Source: Paraphoma chrysanthemicola
Lineage: Eukaryota; Ascomycota; Dothideomycetes; Pleosporales; Phaeosphaeriaceae
Length of the DNA: 64,000 nucleotides
NCBI GenBank assembly: GCA_020744225.1
Contig: JAGMWG010000025.1
Location: forward strand, 62,001 to 126,000
Direction of reading: 5' to 3'
In this document: positions 36,886 to 48,014 of the stretch, piece by piece
How the letters are laid out: each line of letters opens with the position of its first letter
Numbering within the stretch: position 1 is the stretch's first letter
Program-made: the position numbers and the translations under genes
Notes under the pieces: model-generated
Databases searched by the model: none
Seen by the model: the letters and a program-made list of their open reading frames with translations, nothing else
Told to the model about the DNA's origin: nothing

Positions 36886-38649
36886 GCAGGCCTGTTGTAT
36901 ATCCGAGACGTGCTAGGCACCAGCATAAAAGACGTGTGGCAATGGAGATGGAAGAACGGTGAGCCCTTGATGAGCCGTCTCAGGGTCTGACGAAGCCGCG
37001 CTAAAATACGCGAGGCAATACGGCAGCAATCTCCTAGCAAGGCAGCAATCAACCCACACACCACATCATTAGGTAGCAAACAGTACTATCACTTTCAATT
37101 TTCTTGGATGAAAGAAGCTTATCGCGTACAGTAGTCGAGTGCGCTGTCTCTAGGTCACCAAGAAGGGCGTCCTTCGTGAGACCGCGCGCTATTCGTGTCC
37201 GAGCATCAAAGACTACTTACAGCTTCGAGCCTTAACATGCAAGCACTTTGAGATCTATTTGATGCGATATAGATCACGTGTACGCGTCGCATCTGGTGAG
37301 GGATCAAAGTTGGGCGGTAGTATTGGAAGCTGTCTCCTGGAAAGAACCGTCCTGTGGCGGAGCTGATGGTGACGACCTGATAAGCGTTGCCCGTTGCGAT
37401 GTGGTAGCAACCAGTATTTAGGTACTACCTGCATGTAATTCTCGATGCGCGTAGCTACCAATTCAGCTAGGCAAATATATCCGGCCATGCCCTTCAGCTC
37501 GGCCTGCTGTCTGCTATTATACGTTCCTGGAGTCCTTCGCACCTTTCTATAAGCGTAGCATGATACTAATAGCTCATTGAATACTTCTAAGAAACTACAA
37601 AATAAAATCTTTAGAAGTAAGTGAACATTGTCAGCCTGAGAAACTAAGGCGGCTATGTTGTGACTCTTCAAGGCACCCCGTCACGGGATATACGGCCGAA
37701 TACCAGAAGTACACGGCTGAATATATTTGGCTTTGAGCTAAGGACTACAATCTACGAAGTAATTGTGAGCGGCACAAAACTCCACCTAATCTACGATGAA
37801 GAGGACCCGACACCAACTAGCTCACCATGAGTCTCACAGCAGTCACTCACGGAACCGACACTATGCATTCAGCGTGCTGAGCACATGCTTGGATCTTTAT
37901 CATCCATGCGCTCCTCTCCTCTTCAAACTTGCTCAGTGCTTCGACTACCTCAACGCTGCAATGATTAAGGCCTCCGTTGGAATGGCCCCCCAACCTTTCA
38001 TTCACACGATTAAATATGTCCATTTCGGCGGTATATCGCCTCTCCTCTTGACAGGTTTTAGTTTCACGGGACGTCTTGGTGCAGCTCACATCATTATGGA
38101 GTCTATCATTCTCGCCTGCTCGAGCCTCAGAAGACGAGAAGCGGAGGGTTCAGGATGTCTTGAAAGAGAAGCTTCAAACAACTGACTTCAACTTCGGAGT
38201 CAAGTTCAGTGATATGGCTACGATGATATAGTTTGGAAGGGCTTCTTCTGTGGTGCATTAATTCAGCACATATGTACGGTATCAAGGAATGGGACTTTTG
38301 GTTATAGGCGCATCGTAATCTTGTCTTTGGGCGTCATTCCATTGGCTCTACCTAATTGATTCAAACACTGTTTTGTCGCGTCAATTTTGTCTGTTTGTTT
38401 CCCCACTTTTACCGACTTCACCAAATGCGTCGCTTCTAATCCTCACTTTCACTGAATGTTTTGACACAGGACACTGCGACACGCTCTCACTCTTGTCACT
38501 CACCTAGGTACACGAACGACTTTCTCACATCACTCCAACCATTGCTACACCGCAACAAACCGAGCCGACGCTTCTCTACAATACCCAAGCTGGCCGAAGA
38601 TCTGCATACCAGCGCACATCATTTCGTCGACCCGCGAGCGCGCCCTCAT
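36886..38649. other. Gene-poor region
   Basis: About 1.8 kb with an AT-rich core around 37400-37650 and no family-like reading frame on either strand. The part just before 38650 is pyrimidine-rich and resembles a fungal 5' leader for the broken coding sequence that follows. No transposon ends or terminal repeats were recognised. Confidence 0.4.
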
Positions 38650-39658
38650 AATGTCCGAGAACGTCACAAACGAACAGAGGTGGTGAGAATTTGGCGCACC
38701 ATCTTACCGCGAGCCGCGCTGCGGGTTCGAATCACCGACAATAGACTGGTACGACAACAGCCAGGAAACTGGCAAAGCGGAGAGAGCGAAGTTCATCCGG
38801 AAGAACTTCATCATCGGCCATAACATCGACGCCGCAAAATTTCTGATCATCCGCGATTATGCTGTCCAACTCATACACAGCAAACGGGTGGAAAAGATTA
38901 TGGGAACTGATGGGCAGCTGCAGTCTTGTGAGGCTTCAGACTATGGGAAATCAAGCTCAAAGATGATGGTGGTGAGGACAACAAGTCATATTGGAAGATT
39001 CATCAGGCCACCATTGAGTTTGACTATCTTTGTGACATCCACACGGACCTCTCCAAGCACGAAATCCTTAAGGATACTACGGCACCTCTTTTCTGGAAGC
39101 ATAACATGGGCTTCGCTTTCATAATCAACTGCATCGACCTTATCCTATCAACGCGAGAGAAGCCAGCGTACAGGACTTAGATTTTACAGAATGGCTTGAC
39201 TACCCGCCCATCAAAATGGAATGGGCAGAAGCACACCTATCACCAAATAAATAAGAGGCAATGCAGATGTTCAAGAATACGCTGTTAAAGGTTATGGACA
39301 AGACTGGAGTTGTAAGTGGACAGAATCTCGTCGACCTAGCTCAGTTACTACGACCAGAGGGCAAGGTTGGGCCAGGAAGCTCCAGCGATATCGACCCAAA
39401 CAATCTCTTATTCTCTAAGCCCCGGGAAGAATTGGCGCGTCACGCCTTCGATGTAAACATGCACGAGTTACGCCTTGAATTCGCTCATGTCTTTCTTTAT
39501 CCTCATTCTATATCTTCCAGGTGGTCAAACCGTAGGCTGGTAGCAAGGACCTCAGAGTACACCTGCCATAGCTGCACGTACCCTTAGACAAGAGACAGGC
39601 CCTCGAACTGACTGTCGGAGTGGAGGTCGTGAACGATGCACTGGTCGGGTTGTAACAG
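38650..39658 (+). pseudogene. Decayed coding sequence of unknown family
   Basis: Protein-like sequence runs left to right but jumps frame and is interrupted by stops. It begins at ATG 38650 (MSENVTNEQRW, then TGA) and continues in that frame through ESPTIDWYDNSQETGKAERA and HNIDAAKFLIIRDYAVQL. It shifts near 38930 to a frame with NKSYWKIHQATIEFDYLCDI. It shifts again near 39120 to one with VQDLDFTEWLDYPPIKMEWA, a TAA at 39253, then FKNTLLKVMDKTGVV and MHELRLEFAHV. After a possible short intron ending in TTCCAG the same frame continues, through two TAG codons, to LDKRQALELTVGVEVVNDAL and a TAA. Four of the five in-frame stops sit where CAA or CAG would read through, as RIP would leave. I do not recognise the family. 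Unrecognised introns could account for some shifts, but not for all the stops. Confidence 0.5.
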
Positions 39659-40862
39659 GTCAGGCCTTCCCCAAGCCGGAAGCGCGGATATGGCAACTAG
39701 TTATGTAGCTTTGCGTGATGGGTTCCACCGTCGCATCACACTAGAGACCCCGCATACACATTCGTCGTCAACAGAAGACCGACGGAAATGCTGTGCGGCC
39801 ATACCGATCCACTGCCCAGGCAACCTGCCTCATGATTTAGTGCGTTGGCAGCTATCTCTTTACTTGGTCGCTTCTGGGGAGGCGAGAGTGTTCACAAGAA
39901 CGGAAAATTTCGCTCTTTCGAGATCATCATTACTACGGTGTCACAACTACTCTGGACATGGACTCGAAGAAAGACACGAACGATAACTTGATCCTTGTAG
40001 TAGTGCAAATTGCTGGCATTCACGGAGGTATGTACGTCTCCATCTCCACGGTTACTCTCTACAAAACAGAGGAAAATATTGAGAATAAGAAGGCAATTGA
40101 TGAGATCTTAGCCTTATTGCTAGCGTATGCCAACCTCAGAAACAACACAATGGCCATGATTGGAACAAGTTAATGATGGCATGGGAAGATGCAGGCATCG
40201 CCCACGAACGTGTCTAGAGAACAGAGAACGATGCGCCTGCTGCAGACGCTCTTGGCTTCTTCCTATCATCCAGCGGGGCATACAGGGAATGTGAATCTCC
40301 TGCAAGAAGCCAGAGGACCAGAAGTGGGAAGGTTGCTAGCGGAAGGGTATCCTATTGGTTGGATCCGGCCCGAATCCCCCATGCGCGTGTAGTGCGGCAA
40401 GCCTGCAACACCAAGCATCCTTCTCCCCACATTGGCTTCGCCATTCTTAGTATCACACCCTTGTCGCGCAACACAGTCGTCATCCAGCCTTCCCTGCCAG
40501 CACTCGAATCAACTGCAATAGGGTATCAACTCCTGCAGAGAAGAAACACGATTCGTTTCTCAACGTGGATGGATGATGGCGTAGGATGCGCGTTTTACTT
40601 GTGCTATCAGATGTGGTCTGTGATCGTATCACCTGGGGGCCGCAAGGCTGATAGCATTTAGATTGCGGCACAGTAGTGACATTCTAGCACCGCCACATCC
40701 ACCTTCATGCAGTACACTGCCGCCTGTAGGGTTGTTGAGAGTACTGCATAAGTACTACAAGGCTGATGTATGCTGATAATGCAACTCACCATATCGTTCC
40801 AACTCCATCATCCCCTGGCCATTTCCGCTAAGACTACACTTTTGTGTATTTCGAAATCAGCC
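39659..40862. other. Degenerate or gene-free region
   Basis: This continues the decayed stretch. Short protein-like pieces occur, such as an intact 71-codon frame at 39958..40173 with IENKKAIDEILALLLAYANL, but no complete gene can be built. The last 100 bp should be the leader of the next gene; its frame is open back to another ATG at 40770. Confidence 0.4.
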
Positions 40863-42299
40863 ATGTTTCCAGGCCGATACCCATCCCCAACACCGTCTCG
40901 AGAGTCGACCCCAATAGACTCGATCGAGATTTCTCCAGCGCTTGACGGTGTTCGTGCAACCACGCCAGATCGTTCTCCATTTTACAACTTCACTGCGCCA
41001 GACTTCATGCGACAGCGACCCAGATTTGCAGCATCGCAGAGTGAGCCGAGTCTGCCACTAGAGAACGAGAACGACGTGTTGTCTCCTTCTCCATCGCTTC
41101 GTTCTCGTGCTTCGACGGCAAAGGGGCGGAGAGTGTCAGAGCCCCACCGCACTCCACTGAGAAAGCAGAGAGATGGCAGAGAAATCCGAAAACAAAACGT
41201 GTCTCGACGCGTAGTCACTGACCCGGTCAAATCAACATTCGTTCACGGCATTGCAGATTTCAATCCTTATTTTGCAGACCAGCCAAATGAAGCGACTACT
41301 TCTACATCAAGTGCAGCCTCTACGCCAGCATCGAATACGACCTTCGTTCCAACAGCACATTCGAGGTCATCATGCTCATCAACGCCTCCTTCATCGCGTG
41401 GTTCTTCACCTGCTTCGACCTCAACCTCCCCATCATCTGGTCCGAGCTCTTCACCGTCAAGCACACATCCCAAATTCTTGACCTCGCCACACGCGATCAA
41501 TGACAAAATATACACCAGAGTACGCAAGAACCTTACTCTTCAAGATTGCGCGGGGGTCATCTACATCATCTTCGATGCATCTCGCCCTGATCGAGGTTAC
41601 AAGATTGGTATTACAACGAAAAAGCCCTACACCACGCGCCTCAAGGAGCACTTGCGAGATTGTGGGATCGATCCGGCGGTTGTCTCGGTCACGGATGAGA
41701 TCAGTTACTGCAAGCGCACGGAACGCCTTATACATCTTGATTTGGAGGATCGACTGCAGTACTTCGAATGCAAAGGACACAAGCAGAAGGGTGATACTTG
41801 CAAAGTGACGGAACATAAAGAGTGGTTCAAGACCACTGCGAAAGAAGCAAAACAAACAGTTGAGAAGTGGGTCACTTTCATGGAGACGGAACGACCATAC
41901 AATATGGGGAGGCAGCTGAGTCCTTTCTGGCACCACACGCTCACGCATAGATACATCCGACAGCCGGACACGGATAGCGAGGCGAATCACAACACACGGC
42001 GCGAACAATGGTCAAAAGTCCTTTCAAGACCTACGCGGATGGAGAAACTCGACTATAATCTTCGCACGTTAAGTCAGTACCGGCAGTTCTCGACGACTGC
42101 GATTTGCCGCTTTTGGTCGTCCTGCGTACAAGTCTTCTGGCAGACAATGGCGTTGATAGCATGGTTCATCGTATTGATAACACTACAGAATACATTTGCT
42201 GCAACGGCTTTTGCTTTCGTCCTGGTCTGCGCATGGTTCAGCATCGTACCGGATGGACTACCGGATGGACTACCAAATAAAAGGAAAGGAAAGAAGTGA
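40863..42299 (+). CDS. T5orf172 (GIY-YIG superfamily) domain protein with C-terminal membrane segment
   Basis: Single exon, 478 aa from ATG 40863 (MFPGRYPSPTPSRES); an upstream in-frame ATG at 40770 would add 31 residues and is less likely. Residues 1-215 are Ser/Pro/Thr-rich and disordered with basic patches. Residues about 220-345 form a T5orf172/DUF1766-type domain: GVIYIIFDASRPDRGYKIGI, then KPYTTRLKEHLRDCGI and the CKRTERLIHLDLEDRL helix, with a Cys/His patch (FECKGHKQKGDTCKVTEHKEWF). The GIY-YIG fold is suggested by the Y-I..G-Y-K-I-G pattern, but whether it is a nuclease here is unknown. A hydrophobic pair near residues 435-465 (ALIAWFIVLITL, FAFVLVCAWF) suggests a membrane anchor. It ends with a duplicated DGLP unit and a KRKGKK tail. 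Confidence 0.85.
   Translation: MFPGRYPSPTPSRESTPIDSIEISPALDGVRATTPDRSPFYNFTAPDFMRQRPRFAASQSEPSLPLENENDVLSPSPSLRSRASTAKGRRVSEPHRTPLRKQRDGREIRKQNVSRRVVTDPVKSTFVHGIADFNPYFADQPNEATTSTSSAASTPASNTTFVPTAHSRSSCSSTPPSSRGSSPASTSTSPSSGPSSSPSSTHPKFLTSPHAINDKIYTRVRKNLTLQDCAGVIYIIFDASRPDRGYKIGITTKKPYTTRLKEHLRDCGIDPAVVSVTDEISYCKRTERLIHLDLEDRLQYFECKGHKQKGDTCKVTEHKEWFKTTAKEAKQTVEKWVTFMETERPYNMGRQLSPFWHHTLTHRYIRQPDTDSEANHNTRREQWSKVLSRPTRMEKLDYNLRTLSQYRQFSTTAICRFWSSCVQVFWQTMALIAWFIVLITLQNTFAATAFAFVLVCAWFSIVPDGLPDGLPNKRKGKK
42247..42274 (+). repeat. 12-bp in-frame tandem duplication
   Basis: The unit TACCGGATGGAC occurs twice in a row followed by a partial TACC. It duplicates four residues (PDGL) just before the end of the T5orf172 protein. 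Confidence 0.9.
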
Positions 42300-42499
42300 A
42301 GATAAGAGTCTGATATTGAGGGTATAAAATACTATAGACTAAACAATAAGGCGATACTAGCGCTTGACTTTATGTTCAACGAGCGTGACACACATCCCTT
42401 GTCCCAACGAGTATGTACTAAACCATGACTCCTTACCGATCCATCAACAAAAGCCCCGTTCCAAACATCTCGCCAACATCAACCATTAATCAACCCTCT

Positions 42500-43819
42500 T
42501 CACTTATTCGGTTGCACACTAATCACCTCTGGACTTCCATGCTGATAGCTTCCCTCAAGCTCGCTCGAAAACGGCCTCGCCTCCGGAGCAATATACGGCT
42601 GCGTCTGCGCGTGCTGCGGCTGAGGACTCATGCTCGGGCTAGGCACGCCATATACTGGCTGACCAGCCGGCTGCTGCCACTGCTGGGGAGCGCCGTAAGG
42701 GCTTTGCGAGCCTTGTGTAGTAACAGGAGACTGGGGGCCGGGGGCATAGAAGCCACCCTTCTGCTCTGTAGTGCCGAATGGCACGGCGCCAGCATTTTGT
42801 TGCATGGGTGGATAGTACTGTGGTGGTCCGGGAGAGACGGGTTGCTGATTGGTAGGGTAGTTATTCTGCTGGTATGCGGTTGCACCGGGTGGAGGGAGGC
42901 TACCAGATGCTGGTGCGACGTGTTGGTCGTGACTCTTGTTTCGTCGGCGGCGGATGAAAAAGAATGCGCCGAAGCCGATAAGAGCGAGACCGACGAGGGG
43001 GCCGACGACGGCACCGGCAATCCAGGCCTTGCTCTTCTCTTCCGGCATTGGTGGTGGGATTATGGTTGGTGTTGGGGTAGATGAGCGGGTGGAACCAGTT
43101 GAGGGGCTGGGAGATGGAGTCGAAGCACTCGATCCTGGAACGCATGTTAGCCACAACAATATGCATCGGTGAAAAGAATCTCTTACTAGTAGTAGTTGTG
43201 GTCGTTGGCGCCTGCCGGTAGTACGACCAGTTGAGAGACGAAACACCGCAAATGATGTTCAACTTTGGGTTGGAGTCACGATCATTTTCGAACATGGAGG
43301 CAGTGTTGCAGACCGTGAAGGAAGCATCCGAAGATGCTGTCCAGATTTGTGTGCTACAACTGGTCAGTTGTGACTTTGGATTTGCATTGGTTCGTCCAAA
43401 CTTACCAAGCTCGAGTGACCCGGCTGTTCGTGAGCGTAGTTCCAGGGGATGCTGTCACGCTATAGATCATGCTGCCACTGACACAATTAATAGGCATGTT
43501 CGCACATCCTGCCCTGGTTGTCGAACAGCAGGCCCATTGCCCATTCGCTGCATAGTAGGTGTTTCCTCATAACACCATCAGTTCCACGTTCGTGTGAAGT
43601 TGGGAAGAGAATATGCGTACCGAAATCGCAGGTCTGGCTCGACCAGAAGCCGCTGTATTGGACCCAACCGATGTACTGATCATTGTTCTGTTTCCTTAGG
43701 AGTTCAATGTTGGGACCCGGTGTGATGATGGCATCTGGAGGTGTCACATCCTGCGACGCTTGGAGGGCAGCGAGGCTGCTGTAAACGAGTACCGAGCCGA
43801 TAGCCAGGTGGACAAGCAT
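42500..43819 (-). CDS. Single-pass cell-surface protein with Ser/Thr-rich stalk
   Basis: Exons 43819..43621, 43565..43406, 43353..43187 and 43134..42500 (introns 52-55 bp) give 386 aa. It has a signal peptide (MLVHLAIGSVLVYSSLAAL) and an ectodomain of about 150 residues with conserved-looking Cys (QTCDFGNTYYA, WACCSTTRAGCANMPINC, FTVCNTASMFEND, IICGVSSLNWSYY). A Ser/Thr/Pro stalk follows, then one membrane helix (AWIAGAVVGPLVGLALIGF) closed by FIRRRRNK, and a Pro/Gln-rich cytoplasmic tail. The layout recalls fungal wall-stress or Mid2-like sensors, but no WSC or other named domain is seen, so the role is inference. All three introns restore the frame exactly. Confidence 0.85.
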
Positions 43820-44635
43820 GATGAACGGCTAGCTCAGGCACGGTCAATTTAAAATGACTACAAACCTTTGGTGTGCTTGGATTGGAGAAGTGATCTTCAA
43901 CAATGAAGAACAAGCAGCACAGAGGTTGGCGTATCGCGAGCTGAGAGGCCCATGGGCACGGGAACCCTTTTCATATCGTAACATTTCACTCTCCACATCT
44001 GCGCCTCTCAACTCACAAGTCAAACCGAGGATACCGGTCAAGGTGTGTTCCACGCCCAGCGAGGCTTTGCGATGTTCCCACTTTCTGCGACACAGCCAAT
44101 GAGCTGCAGGTTGTTCTGCAGCCAAGATGGAGCTTAACCAAGAACAACATGGCACCTCGTAAATTTCGCAAGAGCTGAACAGACACGGGCGTGTCGTGGC
44201 ACTCGCGCGGTGGACGAATGGGGTAATTTGAAGTGGACCTGGTATTGACTTGTATTGTTTTGGCATGGTGGCAAGCAGTGGTACTGAGGGCTGAAAGGCT
44301 AAGAAATGAAGATGCACAGGGCTAGGCGAAACGACGGAAAGCCTCGCCGGCCACAACTCGGAAACAGTTGCTTTATGTATACTGGCTGACGCTGCACAAA
44401 CTACGAAGCGCGACTTTGTAAGATGTCGAGGCAGCCAGCTGGAGCGATTTGTGTCGACAGAGACCAGCAGCAGTAAGCTTTACGTGGAAATTGGTTGCGA
44501 CAGCCACTCGCGATGTCGGCCGCAGCTCCAGACCTGCCTCGGTTCGGGTCCCGCATGCACCTGCGGCTGTGCATCGACTGACCTTGTGCGGTACGGCGCG
44601 CATGCAGGGTTGCGAAGCAGTGTGCGGACGAATGG
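43820..44635. other. Intergenic
   Basis: About 0.8 kb between the surface-protein promoter and the 3' end of the phosphopantetheinyl transferase gene. No coding frame was supported. Confidence 0.45.
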
Positions 44636-45644
44636 TTAAGCCTTCGCTGGTCTACCCTCTGGCGGCGCTGAGAGCGCATTGTCCAAGTAAAACCGTCTCC
44701 AACGGAGCTTCTCCTCGGGTGTAGACTTGGCGAACAGTTTCTCTTCACGCAAATGGGTCGCTCTCTCCATCTCGCGGAGTTTTTCAATCTGGTCAACAAG
44801 GTACTTTCGCCGCTGGATATCTTGCATGCGATGTTGTATCTCGTCGCCAAGTCGCAACGTCTCCTGCATCTTCTGCAGAATGGGTCGTGTTGATAGCCCG
44901 TCCATCTGGAGGGTATCGTACCGCTTTCCTAGAACTTGCTCGGATAGCTGCTTCTCAAGCGTGTACGTCCCAGAACGCGGCTCTGTGTCCTCTGCTTGAC
45001 CTAGTTCCATGTGCGGCACAACGGCCACAGCAGTCGCAAAGTTGCCGTCATGACTGATGCTTATGGGACATAGTTGTCCGTGAAGTTCGTCCATGTTTGT
45101 GAGTGGTGGGCCTGTGACTTTCCCGAGTATGTCCTGCTCTTCCTCATAATCACTTTTACGGAGTGCTTCGTGGGGCGCATCCAGAATGAGTCCTTGGGGC
45201 GCTGCCGACAGGTGGTCATTCTGGCCTGACTTGCGGTCGGTGGAACGAATTGGGAGAACCATGATCGATTTGAACCCTCTGGAAGAGTCTTTGAGATGGT
45301 CGCATGCCTTGCGCATCGCTTCTTTCGCTGCAAATCTACGTCAAGTTTAGCAAGGCATTCAGAGTAAGCGCGCGCAGTACACACCTGCCGGCTAGATACT
45401 GAGAGGCATCGTCTAATCTCTCGCGGATAGAATGCTGTGGTCCGAAACGGCCCCAGAAATAAATGGTCTCCGGCTCTGTCAGGACTCGTGTCAAGAACCG
45501 GTACAGGGACAGCCTCCCCTCATGCTCGTGGGCGACCATCCGCCGGACGCGCGCGACATTGCAAATATCCGTGCCGACTCTGAAGGCATGCGGAAACGGT
45601 CGTGGTGGCATGGAGAAGGAAGCATTCCGTTTGGGAAACCGCAT
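44636..45644 (-). CDS. PPT2: 4'-phosphopantetheinyl transferase, AcpS type, with C-terminal extension
   Basis: Exon 1 is 45644..45385 and exon 2 is 45335..44636. The 49-bp intron splits the Arg codon of YLAGR|FAAKEA, giving 319 aa. Conserved AcpS elements are VGTDICNVARVRRM, with the metal-binding Asp, AGRFAAKEAMRKA, with the catalytic Glu, and the late ISISHDGNFATAVAVV. It should transfer 4'-phosphopantetheine from CoA to the mitochondrial acyl carrier protein (yeast Ppt2 role). The N terminus has basic residues (MRFPKRNASFSMPPRP), compatible with mitochondrial import. The enzyme core ends near residue 210. About 110 further residues, rich in Glu, Arg, Leu and Gln, form a probable long helix or coiled coil. 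That part is not in bacterial AcpS and its function is unknown. Confidence 0.9.
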
Positions 45645-46386
45645 AGAGTGTCTAATGCCAAGCGAGCTCTTGGCGAGCCCGAGCCGGGCCCCCCTTGTCT
45701 ACCGTGTGTGTGTGCACTAAGAGACTGACCTGTCAAAGTCAAACCGTCAGGAATCAGTTCGGGCCGCCACCGCACGAGAGACCGTCTTTGTCATCGGTGG
45801 TATTCTCACGGGTGTCATGCGATCGTCACATGACGGGAGTCTTGTAACAAGCGACACGCTCCTTAATTGTGTCAGACCATTCGAAGCCCTTTTTACTTGC
45901 GTTTTCTGTGTCGTTGAAATACAGGTACAGCCAATATCTGTTCGTTTAATTGTCGCTGGTCAAAGTGAAGTCAGACGAGATAGTGGGCGAGGGAACGGTT
46001 TGAGGATCGCACGTGACCTGACCAAAAGACGAGGAAAGCATCTCGAGGAAAGACAAGGTTCCATGACAGAGAAGCTAGTTATGTATCCCTTGTTCAGGCA
46101 CGAATTTGAGACATCTGAAAAGTTGTACTGGCTGGTAAGGCATGTTGTGGATTGTCTCGACTTGGCGTCCCGTGACCATCGGGATGTGCATGTGCAAGTC
46201 ACAAAAATGAGACCACACTACCCCAATGCCAGGGAAACAGGTTTCATTAGCGAATGGGAGTATACAAAGCCTCGAAAAGCCATGTATGGTAGGTTGCTTG
46301 ACTCGTTGCGACCAAAGACAAGGTCGTTTACCCCCACAACACGACCAAAAATAACGACGTGACCAGCACACGACCAAACAAAAAAC
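45645..46386. other. Intergenic between PPT2-like gene and tRNA-Ser
   Basis: About 0.7 kb. A 181-codon plus-strand frame (45817..46362) crosses it but has no recognisable domain and competing frames on the other strand, so it was not called as a gene. Confidence 0.4.
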
Positions 46387-46466
46387 GACGTGGGCAGGAC
46401 TCGAACCTGCGCTCCCGAAGGAATATGATTTCTAGTCATACGCGATAACCACTCCGCCACCACGCC
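46387..46466 (-). tRNA. tRNA-Ser (anticodon AGA)
   Basis: On the minus strand the sequence folds as a class II tRNA. The acceptor arm GGCGTGG pairs with CCACGTC (one G:U). The anticodon stem is TATGA/TCATA with loop CTAGAAA, so the anticodon is AGA. A long variable arm (TTCC-TTCG-GGAG) is typical of serine, and the T arm is GCAGG-TTCGAGT-CCTGC. It is 80 nt with no intron. The internal promoter boxes are the usual D- and T-arm sequences. Confidence 0.95.
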
Positions 46467-48014
46467 GGAATTATTCATTCAACCGCCTGTTGACCGATGA
46501 ATGAAGCTTTGAAAAATTAGCCAAATTCTATCCTACTACCATAACCGAGCAGAGAGAAGGCTCGCGGCGAATGGCGAGAGATGCGACATCGGACTTGACT
46601 CAATAGACTTGACTGGAGAAGCAGGAAAGCGGTTGTGTTGGTCTGGTGGTTGGCGGTGTGGGTGGTTCGGTCGGGGCCAATAGTGCGACAGGCTACCAAC
46701 CTCCCGCTCACGACCCCACCAGAATCCTTAGAGAAGATCATTGCCAGTCTGCGAGGCTCTCGTCGTGTTTTTATCGGCCGTCAAGTGTGCTGCAGAGAGT
46801 TGAGCCTCTCCCAGTATGAAAGGAGGCTGCCCATCTTTCGAGCTCAGCCCACGTGGACGGCAAGCCCGCCGGAATTCGCTGCATACAGCAACTGGCGCTG
46901 CCAGCACTGACTTTGCCATATTATTGAAACCGAAACCTAGTTTGCTCCTGTCCACCTTCCGCCGTTGAACTCTCCGAGGCACGCCAGGATTTGCGAGAGA
47001 GTTGTCTGGAAATGGTGGTAACTCAGTCGACACAACTGATTGCAAGACCTGGCGGGTCTGCATGATGCATGGTGCGCCAAAAATATCCGGGGTTGAACAC
47101 CGAATCTGCGGGTCCTCCCACGCTGATGAAGCCTGACGGTATCCGCAGCGCCTACCAGAAGTCTAGCGTGTCAAGTCCCATGTTGAGTCTAGAGTATATT
47201 GGCCCGATAATTGGATCTTTTGTTTGCTTCTTTGTGATGTTGATACGAGAGTATCGTGCCTCTTCAAGATGGTCACGCTTCCTCATGCCACAACAGAGGA
47301 CATCCTCAGCCGCATCGCGAAGCTCGACAAAGAAAGACGCGGAAACAATCCCGTCTCATTCGGGCGAAATTGATAATCGACTATGAGACTTCACGTTAGC
47401 GCTGCCTTAAGAATACCACTCCATGCTCTGCGCCTTTGCTTTTGGCACATGGATGGCCACTATGCCCGCATCTCGTGCGTCACTTTTCAACCCTCTGTAA
47501 GCGTCATACTCGTCTCTCGGACTTCAAGCTGAAGCATCAATGGATAAACCCCGACGCTGCCGGATTTGGCACACCAGCCTCGCTGACGTTCTCTCTATTG
47601 GCTCGTTTCTGCTGCATCCATGTTGACCCCGACGCCCGCGACCATGAGCGCTGCTGACTACGACGCTTTGCGCGACCTTTCGCAGTGCACAATAAGAAAG
47701 TCATGACCAGTAAGGTCAGCAGTCATGCACATTGGTGCCCGGAAAGTGTTCTGCCAGGGGCCCCTTGCGGATGAGCATCCAGCCCTGCATGCCCGAGGCT
47801 GTGGGTAGCACGCACTCGGTGTTGGTTGACATATAGTCGCAATCATCCCTCTCAATTAGACGCGAGACGTCTGGTCGCGAAGTTTATGTATTTGGTGTCT
47901 GTCATGTTTCGATGATGATCCCGTCCTGAGTCGCTCCTGCCCTGCCTTTCACCAGCGACGACTTCCCTTCCGGACAGAAGCAATCACGGCTCATGCTGCC
48001 GCCCCCACCAAATC
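46467..48014. other. Gene-free region
   Basis: About 1.5 kb between the tRNA and the Gag-like gene. Frames at 46728..47063 (-) and 47069..47386 (+) are open but short and unrecognised. The last 150 bp is pyrimidine-rich leader-like sequence before ATG 48015. Confidence 0.4.

Noticed and set aside
37255..37671. 138-codon minus-strand frame in AT-rich DNA
   Set aside because: No recognisable family and no start context; it may be a relic, but nothing supports a gene.
38730..38750. tRNA T-arm-like GGGTTCGAATC
   Set aside because: Flanking bases do not pair as a T stem or acceptor stem and no D arm precedes it; it lies inside the decayed coding sequence.
42425..43084. 219-codon plus-strand frame
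   Set aside because: It lies opposite the Pro/Gln-rich tail of the surface protein, whose low-complexity codons open the antisense frame.
45817..46362. 181-codon plus-strand frame next to the tRNA
   Set aside because: It begins with ATG and is intact, but no domain, signal or family resemblance was found and opposite-strand frames are equally open; chance cannot be excluded.
46728..47063. 111-codon minus-strand frame
   Set aside because: It starts with ATG but shows no domain and overlaps other open frames in a gene-free gap.
47069..47386. 105-codon plus-strand frame with a hydrophobic stretch
   Set aside because: A single possible membrane segment (IGPIIGSFVCFFVMLI) is not enough; no family resemblance or leader features.
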